From contig CAVYMJ010000001.1 in assembly GCA_963769585.1 (NCBI GenBank), forward strand, positions 1 through 64,000: a DNA stretch of 64,000 nucleotides, read 5' to 3'. Below, piece by piece: positions 58,287-64,000 of the stretch. The notes beneath the pieces were generated by a model. That model saw only the letters and a program-made list of their open reading frames with translations. It was not told where the DNA came from and searched no databases. The DNA is from SSC3 sp963769585 (lineage in GTDB: Bacteria; Actinomycetota; Actinomycetes; Propionibacteriales; Nocardioidaceae). Position numbers and translations under genes: made by a program. Positions within the stretch are counted from its first letter, which is position 1; the number at the start of each line of letters is the position of its first letter.

Positions 58287-60632
58287 ATGCCCACTTCCGC
58301 CCCCAGGACACTGGCCGACCAGCTCCGAAGCTGGTCGGACGCGGAGCTTGCCGCGCTGCTGGGCGCACGACCAGACCTGGCCACCCCCACCCCGCAGGAC
58401 ACCTCCCAGCTCGCGTCCCGGATGGGTTCCCGCGCCTCGATCCTGCGGGCCGCCGACGGGCTCACCCTGCTGGAGCTGGCCGTGCTCGACGCGGTCGTGG
58501 CCTCGGGAGGGACCGCCTCCGCCGACGAGCTCGAAAGACTGTTGAACGCCTCGGCCTCCTCGGTCCAGGAGGCGGTGAGCACCCTGCGGGCCTTGGCTCT
58601 GGTGTGGGGCAGCGAGGAGGCCCTGCGGTCGCTGTCCTCGGTCGCCGACGCGATCGGTACGCCGGTCAGCGGGCTGGGCTCGTCCCTGGAGCAGCTGCTG
58701 TCCTCCTACGGGCCGTCCCGGGTCTCGGCGGTTCTGGCCAACCTCGGGCTGGTCTCCAGCGGCGACCGGGTCAAGGACATCGCACTGTTGTCGGCCCACC
58801 TGTCTGATCCTGCGACCGTGGCGGCTCTGGTGGAGGGTCTGGATCCGGGGGCGGCGAAGATCCTTGACCACCTCGAGCGCAGCAACGCCGACGGGACGAT
58901 CGGCAGCACCGAGGAGCTCGTCGGCCCACTCCTGGACCTCGGGCTGCTGGTCCAGCGCGACCAGCGCCGGGTCGCCGTCCCTCGCGAGGTCGCCTTGGCC
59001 CTACGCGGCGGTCGTACGACGCGGACCCCCGTCGACGTAACGCCTGAGCTGGCCACCTCTTCGCGGGCGACGGACCTGGTGGACAGGGCCGGCGCCGGGG
59101 CAGCGTTCGAGACGGTGCGGCACGTCGAGCTGCTGCTGGAGCACTGGGGCACCCAGCCTCCGGCGGCGCTGCGCGGTGGCGGGCTCGGCGTACGGGAGCT
59201 GAAGGCGGCCGCGGCGCTGATGCACGTCGACGAGCGCAGCGCCGCGCTCCTGGTGGAGACCGCTGCTGCTGCCGGGCTGCTCGCGGTAGGGCACACCGAC
59301 GACCAGGATGCAGCCTGGCTTCCGACCGAGGCGTTCGACCACTGGCTGGCGGCTCCGGTGGCCGATCGCTGGACAGTGCTGGCGCTGGCCTGGCTGGACA
59401 ACCCCCGTCTGACCGGGCTGGTCGGCTCCCGCATCCAGGGGAAGCCAGTCAACGCCCTGGTCCCCGAGCTCGAACGGTCCTGGCTGGTAGCGACCCGGCG
59501 AGAGACGCTCGCCGAGCTCGCCACCGTGGAGCGCGGCCTGGTGCTGGCGGCCGGGACGGGCGTCGGATCCCTGGTGGACCGGCTGCGCTGGCTCCGTCCG
59601 CGGCGTCCGGCGGCCCGCGTGGAGGCCGTGGCCTGGGCGGTGGAGGAGGCGGCGGCCCTCGGCGTGTTGGGACTGGGCGGGCTCACTGGGCACGGCCGCG
59701 CCCTGGTCGTCGCCGACGACCCTTCGCATCAGGCCCCCCTCGCACTCCAGCCGCTGCTTCCCAATCCGGTGGACCAGGTGATGGTGCAGGCGGACCTGAC
59801 CGCGGTGGCCCCGGGCCCCCTGGAGCAGGAGCTGGCACGCGGGCTGTCCGTGCTGGCTGACGTCGAGTCTCGTGGCGGGGCGACGGTCTACCGCTTCACC
59901 GAGGCGTCGGTCCGGCGTGCGTTCGACTCCGGCTGGTCCCGGCCGGAGGTGCACGCCTTCCTGGAGACCTCCTCCGCGACCGAGATCCCCCAACCGTTGC
60001 GCTACCTGGTCGACGACGTGTCACGCAAGTTCGGCACGGTCCGGGTCGGTGCCGCGGAGTCGTTCCTGCGCAGCGACGACGAGACCGCCCTCGCCGAGCT
60101 GGTGCACGACCCCAAGGCGGCCTCGCTCCGGCTGCGCCGGATCGCACCGACCGTGCTGGTCAGCGACGTACCGGTCGATGTCCTGCTCCCGCGGCTGCGC
60201 GAGCTCGGGGTCGCGCCGGTGGTCGAGGCGGCGGACGGAACGATCCGGCTGGCCCGCAAGGACGCGTTCCGGGCCCGGGTCTCCACCTCGCGAAGGCGAC
60301 CCGCGGAGTCGGCGCGCGCCTCCGCGCGGGTGGCCGCCGCCGTCACCGCCCTGCGCGCGGGAGACCGGGCCGCAGCGAACCGTCCCGCCGGCGCAGCCTC
60401 CGCCGGGCTTCGCCGTACCGCGCCGGTCTCGCTGCTCGCGCAGCTGAGGGAGGCGGCCGAGTCGCACGCCTCACTCTGGATCTCCTACGTCGACAACGAC
60501 GGCTCCACCATGGAGCGGGTCATCGACCCCGTCCGCGTGGACGCCGGTTGGCTCACGGCGTACGACCACCGAAGCGACGGTCAACGCTCCTTCGCCGTAC
60601 ATCGCATCGTCGCGGTCAAGCCCTTGTCCTGA
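58287..60632 (+). CDS. helicase-associated / WYL-domain protein
   Basis: A 781-aa protein with ADQLRSWSDAELAALLGARP and RASILRAADGLTLLELAVLD at the N-terminus (winged-helix-like repeats), a long middle domain of the 'helicase conserved C-terminal 3 / XPB-Ssl2 N-terminal' type (HAFLETSSATEIPQPLRYLV, DDVSRKFGTVRVG) and a C-terminal WYL-like segment (ASLWISYVDNDGSTMERVID, AGWLTAYDHRSDGQRSFAVH). No Walker motifs, so it is not itself a helicase. In actinobacteria it is usually next to an XPB-type helicase gene; here none follows in the window. ATG at 58287; the GTG at 58278 would add 3 residues. Confidence 0.88.
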   Translation: MPTSAPRTLADQLRSWSDAELAALLGARPDLATPTPQDTSQLASRMGSRASILRAADGLTLLELAVLDAVVASGGTASADELERLLNASASSVQEAVSTLRALALVWGSEEALRSLSSVADAIGTPVSGLGSSLEQLLSSYGPSRVSAVLANLGLVSSGDRVKDIALLSAHLSDPATVAALVEGLDPGAAKILDHLERSNADGTIGSTEELVGPLLDLGLLVQRDQRRVAVPREVALALRGGRTTRTPVDVTPELATSSRATDLVDRAGAGAAFETVRHVELLLEHWGTQPPAALRGGGLGVRELKAAAALMHVDERSAALLVETAAAAGLLAVGHTDDQDAAWLPTEAFDHWLAAPVADRWTVLALAWLDNPRLTGLVGSRIQGKPVNALVPELERSWLVATRRETLAELATVERGLVLAAGTGVGSLVDRLRWLRPRRPAARVEAVAWAVEEAAALGVLGLGGLTGHGRALVVADDPSHQAPLALQPLLPNPVDQVMVQADLTAVAPGPLEQELARGLSVLADVESRGGATVYRFTEASVRRAFDSGWSRPEVHAFLETSSATEIPQPLRYLVDDVSRKFGTVRVGAAESFLRSDDETALAELVHDPKAASLRLRRIAPTVLVSDVPVDVLLPRLRELGVAPVVEAADGTIRLARKDAFRARVSTSRRRPAESARASARVAAAVTALRAGDRAAANRPAGAASAGLRRTAPVSLLAQLREAAESHASLWISYVDNDGSTMERVIDPVRVDAGWLTAYDHRSDGQRSFAVHRIVAVKPLS

Positions 60633-60683
60633 CGCCGACGGGCCCGTTGAGTCCGGTCTCACTCAGGGGTTGCGCTAAAGGAA

Positions 60684-60697
60684 TGAATTGCAGTTCA
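60684..60697. promoter_or_regulatory. near-perfect palindrome TGAATTGCAGTTCA ahead of the echA operon
   Basis: One mismatched pair in 14 bp. It lies 8 nt before the ATG of the enoyl-CoA hydratase gene, where a repressor would block transcription. The TetR gene inside the operon is the natural candidate to bind it. Confidence 0.5.
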
Positions 60698-60705
60698 ATG
60701 CTTGG

Positions 60706-61653
60706 ATGGAAGCACCGTGGCGCCCCGGAGACCAGCCGGTCGACCAGCCGGTCGAGTACGCGACGCTGACCTACCAGGTCACCGGGCGGATCGCCCGGAT
60801 CACGTTCAACCGTCCCGACCAGGGCAACGCCATCACCCCTGACACACCGCTGGATCTCGCGACGGCCGTGGAACGAGCCGACCTCGACCGCCGGGTGCAC
60901 GTGATCCTGGTGTCCGGGCGGGGCAAGGGGTTCTGCGGCGGCTACGACCTGACCGCCTTCGCGGAGAACCTGCTCACCGGCACCGGGGACGGGACCTCGG
61001 TGCTCGACGCCTCGGTCCAGGCAGCCAACCATGTGCCCGGCGACGTGTGGGATCCGATGACCGACTACGCGATGATGAGCCGGTTCAACCGGGGCTTCTC
61101 GTCACTGCTGCACGCCAGCAAGCCGACGGTCGCGAAGATCCACGGCTTCTGTGTCGCCGGAGGCACCGACATCGCCCTGTACGCCGACCAGATCGTGATC
61201 GCCGACGACGCGAAGATCGGCTACCCGCCGACCCGGGTCTGGGGGGTGCCCGCCGCAGGCATGTGGGCACACCGGCTGGGCGACCAGCGCGCGAAGCGGC
61301 TGCTGCTGACCGGCGACTGCCTCTCCGGCGCAGAGGCCGCCGACTGGGGCCTCGCCGTCGAGGCGGCACCTCCCGAGCTGCTGGACGAGCGGACCGAGAC
61401 CCTGCTCGAGCGCATCGCCGCCATGCCGCTCAACCAGCTGATGATGGTCAAGCTCGCGCTCAACTCGGCTCTGCTGTCCCAGGGCGTGGCTAACTCCACG
61501 ATGGTCAGCTCGGTCTTCGACGGCATCGCACGCCACACCCGCGAGGGCTATGCCTTCCAGCAGCGCGCCGCCGAGGTCGGGTTCCGCCAGGCGGTCCGAG
61601 AGCGTGACGCCGCGCCGTACGACGACGCCGGTCCCTCGACCAACAAGGGCTGA
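60706..61653 (+). CDS. enoyl-CoA hydratase/isomerase family protein
   Basis: A 315-aa crotonase-fold protein. GRIARITFNRPDQGNAITPD at the start, VILVSGRGKGFCGGYDLTAF (oxyanion hole strand), KIHGFCVAGGTDIALYADQI (second oxyanion Gly pair), PPTRVWGVPAAGMWAHRLGD and RAKRLLLTGDCLSGAEAADW. The usual hydratase Glu at the second position (E-L/E-M) is not evident (GVPAAGM), so an isomerase or hydrolase activity is possible. First gene of the echA-tetR-acyl-CoA dehydrogenase operon. Confidence 0.9.
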   Translation: MEAPWRPGDQPVDQPVEYATLTYQVTGRIARITFNRPDQGNAITPDTPLDLATAVERADLDRRVHVILVSGRGKGFCGGYDLTAFAENLLTGTGDGTSVLDASVQAANHVPGDVWDPMTDYAMMSRFNRGFSSLLHASKPTVAKIHGFCVAGGTDIALYADQIVIADDAKIGYPPTRVWGVPAAGMWAHRLGDQRAKRLLLTGDCLSGAEAADWGLAVEAAPPELLDERTETLLERIAAMPLNQLMMVKLALNSALLSQGVANSTMVSSVFDGIARHTREGYAFQQRAAEVGFRQAVRERDAAPYDDAGPSTNKG

Positions 61654-61657
61654 GCCG

Positions 61658-62305
61658 ATGGCCTACCGCCGTACCGACGGGGTGCAGGAGCGGCTCGACG
61701 CGACCCGCCTGCGGATCGTGGAGGCTGCGCACGCGCTGATCGCCGAGAGAGGGTACGCCGGGTGCTCGGTCGCCCTGGTGGCCGACGCCGCCCAGGTGGC
61801 CACGGGGAGCGTGTACCGGCACTTCCCGAACAAGGGCGCGCTCTTCGCCGAGGTCTTCCGCGTCGCCACCCAACGCGAGGTCGACGCGGTCGCGGAGGCG
61901 GGGAAGAAGCCGGGCACCATCGAGCAGCGTGCGGCCGCCTGCGTCGAGACCTTCGCGCACCGTGCACTGAAGGCGCCCCGGCTCGCCTACGCCCTGATCG
62001 CCGAGCCGGTGGACCCTCAGGTCGAGGCGGAACGGCTGGTCTTCCGGCGGGCCTACCGCGACATCTTCGCTCAGGTGATCGCAGACGCCGTCGACGCCGG
62101 CGAACTGCCGGCCCAGGACGCCGAAGTCTCCGCAGCGGCGATCGTCGGGGCCCTTGCCGAGGCCCTGGTCGTCCCGCTGCACGCCGGCATCGCCGCCCGG
62201 CACACCGTTCCCGAGATCACCGCCTTCGTCGTCCGAGCCCTCGGGACCGGTACCACGAATCCAAGCCCACCCGCTCGCCAAGGAGACGCCGATGTCCACC
62301 CATGA
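61658..62305 (+). CDS. TetR-family regulator
   Basis: A 215-aa TetR-family repressor: RLRIVEAAHALIAERGYAGC, SVALVADAAQVATGSVYRHF and PNKGALFAEVFRVATQREVD form the DNA-binding domain, and an all-helical C-terminal ligand domain follows. ATG at 61658, 4 nt after the hydratase stop; its 3' end overlaps the start of the acyl-CoA dehydrogenase gene by 14 nt. The neighbours suggest that it senses an acyl-CoA and binds the palindrome at 60684 (inference). Confidence 0.92.
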   Translation: MAYRRTDGVQERLDATRLRIVEAAHALIAERGYAGCSVALVADAAQVATGSVYRHFPNKGALFAEVFRVATQREVDAVAEAGKKPGTIEQRAAACVETFAHRALKAPRLAYALIAEPVDPQVEAERLVFRRAYRDIFAQVIADAVDAGELPAQDAEVSAAAIVGALAEALVVPLHAGIAARHTVPEITAFVVRALGTGTTNPSPPARQGDADVHP

Positions 62306-63920
62306 CGTGACGAACCAGGTTCCCCCGCTGGTCGGCCATGACACCGCGGACGACCCCGCGCTGCTCGAAGCGGTCGTTCGCGAGGGTGCCGACTGGTCCC
62401 TGGACGACCTCCATGCGCTGGGCAGGTTGGCGGGCTCGGCGCAGGCCCAGGAGTGGGGACGGATCGCCGAGAAGCACCCGCCCGTGCTCACCACCCACGA
62501 CCGGTATGGCCACCGCATCGACGAGGTGGAGTACATCCCTGCGTACCACTCGCTGGTGGAGACCGCGGTCGGCCATGGCCTGCACGCGGCGCCGTGGGCC
62601 TCTTCCCAGGCCGGTGCCCACGTGGCACGCGCGGCGAAGTTCCTCGCCTGGAACGTCGACGCGGGACACGGTTGCCCCATCTCGATGACGTACGCCGTGG
62701 TGCCGGCCCTGCGCGCGAACGCCGAGCTGGCCGCTCGCTACGAGCCGCTGCTGAGCTCACGCAGCTACGACCCCGGTCTGCGCGTTCCCGCGGACAAGGC
62801 GGGGCTCATCGCCGGCATGTCGATGACCGAGAAGCAGGGCGGCTCCGACGTACGCGCGAACACCACCCAGGCCGTCCCGCAGGCCGACGGCAGCTACCTG
62901 CTGACCGGCCACAAGTGGTTCACCTCCGCGCCGATGTCCGACCTCTTCCTGGCCCTGGCCCAGGCTCCGGGCGGCCTGTCCTGCTTCCTGGTGGCCCGGG
63001 TGCTGCCCGACGGCACCCGCAACCGGATGCACCTCCAACGGCTCAAGGACAAGCTAGGCAACAAGTCGAACGCCTCGGCCGAGATCGAGTACGACGAGGC
63101 GGTGGCGTGGCTGGTGGGCGAGGAGGGCCGCGGCGTCCGCACCATCGTGGAGATGGTGAACCTGACCCGGCTGGACTGCACCCTGGGGACCGCCGCCGGG
63201 ATGCGCCTGGCCACGGTCAACGCCGTCCACCACGCGACCCACCGGGCCGCGTTCAGTCGCCGCCTGCTGGAGCAGCCGCTGATGCGCAACGTGCTCGCCG
63301 ACCTCGTGGTCGAGTCCGAGGCTGCCACGACGGTGGCGATGCGGCTGGCCGGCGCCACCGACCGCGCCGTCCGTGGTGACGAGGGCGAGGCCTCCTTCCG
63401 CCGGCTGGCGCTCGCGGTGAGCAAGTACTGGGTCTGCAAGCGCGGGCCGGTCCACGCAGGCGAGGCCATGGAGTGCCTGGGCGGCAACGGGTACGTCGAG
63501 GAGTCGGGCATGCCGCGCATCTACCGCGAGCTGCCGCTGCTCTCCATCTGGGAAGGCTCTGGAAACGTCGCGGCGCTTGACGCCCTGCGGGCGATGGGAC
63601 GCGAACCCGAGTCGGTCGAGGCGTTCTTCTCCGAGCTCGCCGAGTCCGAGGGGGCGGACCACCGGCTGGACGACGCGGTCGCGCACCTGAAGAAGGAGCT
63701 CTCCGACCTCGACGACATCGAGCTCCGTGCTCGCCGCCTGGTGGAGCAGCTGGCCCTGGTCCTGCAGGGTTCGCTGCTGGTTCGGCACGCGCCCGCGGCT
63801 GTCGCGGATGCCTTCTGCGCGACGCGGCTGGGGCGGGACTGGGGTGGAGCGTTCGGCACGATGCCCAAGGGGCTCGACCTGGACGCCATCCTCGAGCGAG
63901 CTCGAGTCACGGCCCCCTAG
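62292..63920 (+). CDS. AidB-like acyl-CoA dehydrogenase family protein
   Basis: A 542-aa flavoprotein, the same size as AidB of Escherichia coli. The N-terminal PLVGHDTADDPALLEAVVRE and the segment HGCPISMTYAVVPALRANAE (AidB-like replacement of the usual N-domain) are followed by GMSMTEKQGGSDVRANTTQA (FAD/substrate loop), TGHKWFTSAPMSDLFLALAQ, LKDKLGNKSNASAEIEYDEA, CLGGNGYVEESGMPRIYREL and IWEGSGNVAALDALRAMG. AidB-like proteins act in alkylation-damage response or as acyl-CoA dehydrogenases. The echA and tetR neighbours favour acyl-CoA metabolism here. ATG at 62292 overlaps tetR. Confidence 0.9.
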   Translation: MSTHDVTNQVPPLVGHDTADDPALLEAVVREGADWSLDDLHALGRLAGSAQAQEWGRIAEKHPPVLTTHDRYGHRIDEVEYIPAYHSLVETAVGHGLHAAPWASSQAGAHVARAAKFLAWNVDAGHGCPISMTYAVVPALRANAELAARYEPLLSSRSYDPGLRVPADKAGLIAGMSMTEKQGGSDVRANTTQAVPQADGSYLLTGHKWFTSAPMSDLFLALAQAPGGLSCFLVARVLPDGTRNRMHLQRLKDKLGNKSNASAEIEYDEAVAWLVGEEGRGVRTIVEMVNLTRLDCTLGTAAGMRLATVNAVHHATHRAAFSRRLLEQPLMRNVLADLVVESEAATTVAMRLAGATDRAVRGDEGEASFRRLALAVSKYWVCKRGPVHAGEAMECLGGNGYVEESGMPRIYRELPLLSIWEGSGNVAALDALRAMGREPESVEAFFSELAESEGADHRLDDAVAHLKKELSDLDDIELRARRLVEQLALVLQGSLLVRHAPAAVADAFCATRLGRDWGGAFGTMPKGLDLDAILERARVTAP

Positions 63921-63939
63921 CCGAGCCCGGACATGCCTA

Positions 63940-63968
63940 GGCCCCGAGCGATAAAATCGCTCGGGGCC
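63940..63968. terminator. strong hairpin after the acyl-CoA dehydrogenase gene
   Basis: GGCCCCGAGCGAT pairs perfectly with ATCGCTCGGGGCC (13 bp) around AAA, 19 nt past the stop codon. It ends the three-gene operon and may act on both strands. Confidence 0.85.
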
Positions 63969-64000
63969 CGTCCGTCCGAGGCTGATCATCGTGGGAGGGC

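Noticed and set aside
62757..63989. Minus-strand ORFs over the acyl-CoA dehydrogenase gene
   Set aside because: Mirror frames of a well-supported gene without recognisable motifs.

Overview
The window is GC-rich, densely packed chromosomal DNA with many 4-nt start/stop overlaps, frequent GTG starts and a gene set typical of Actinomycetota: a SepX/GlpR and gephyrin-like Glp pair, DUF2530, DUF3027, DUF2277, a DtxR/IdeR-type regulator, three LytR-CpsA-Psr proteins, the WYL/helicase-associated protein and a mycobacterial-type SerC. The gene content and order fit Nocardioides or a close relative (Propionibacteriales). This is inference from gene content; there is no rRNA in the window.

Layout. 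(1) 1-2734: the end of an integrated element, with two decayed tyrosine-recombinase genes facing each other and an excisionase-like gene next to tRNA-Ala(CGC). (2) 2794-8731: a SepX/GlpR - RimJ-like acetyltransferase - MoaB - MoaC - MoeA/Glp cluster, a membrane-anchored class III nucleotidyl cyclase, and a eukaryotic-type UTP-sugar uridylyltransferase. (3) 8755-15582: a lineage-specific insertion around a 5-formyl-THF cyclo-ligase. It holds four tandem paralogues of a secreted or surface protein (near-constant N-terminal half, variable C-terminal half; the first copy is frameshifted) and a multiply frameshifted penicillin-acylase-family pseudogene. The 3' end of that acylase occurs a second time inside the array. 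(4) 15618-22892: FmdB-type zinc ribbon, SAF/CpaB-like protein, MscL, an unlisted 56-codon gene coupled to an epimerase, a TetR regulator and a three-gene LCP operon. (5) 22985-24481: tRNA-Arg(CCT), a cluster of nested palindromes and a secreted lytic transglycosylase. (6) 24602-34703: saccharopine-dehydrogenase-family oxidoreductase, secreted beta-propeller protein, DUF2277, Pcm, sirtuin, DtxR-family regulator, photolyase, hot-dog protein, alpha/beta hydrolase and an MFS exporter. (7) 34704-46970: a short ORF with a strongly folded downstream segment, PdxH, citrate synthase, FAD enzyme, SerC, a VOC/cupin pair divergent from a PadR regulator, a methyltransferase with a 29-aa membrane peptide, and an MFS/MarR pair. 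(8) 47054-58230: AzgA-type purine permease, DUF2530, DUF3027, MFS, cold-shock protein, a HAD-LarE fusion, DUF885 peptidase-like protein, acyl-CoA synthetase and an ABC exporter. (9) 58287-63968: WYL/helicase-associated protein, then an enoyl-CoA hydratase - TetR - AidB-like acyl-CoA dehydrogenase operon ending at a strong hairpin.

Functional themes. Cell envelope and division are well represented (SepX/Glp, LCP trio, transglycosylase, MscL, the secreted paralogue array). Several regulators sit on visible inverted repeats: TetR at 18642, PadR at 41550, MarR at 46973 and a palindrome ahead of the echA operon at 60684. The features that best resist standard explanation are the four-paralogue array with shared upstream boxes and individual terminators, the nested palindromes after tRNA-Arg, the short ORF with a folded segment between the MFS gene and pdxH, and the HAD-LarE fusion. 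No CRISPR array, intact insertion sequence, rRNA or replication origin was seen.
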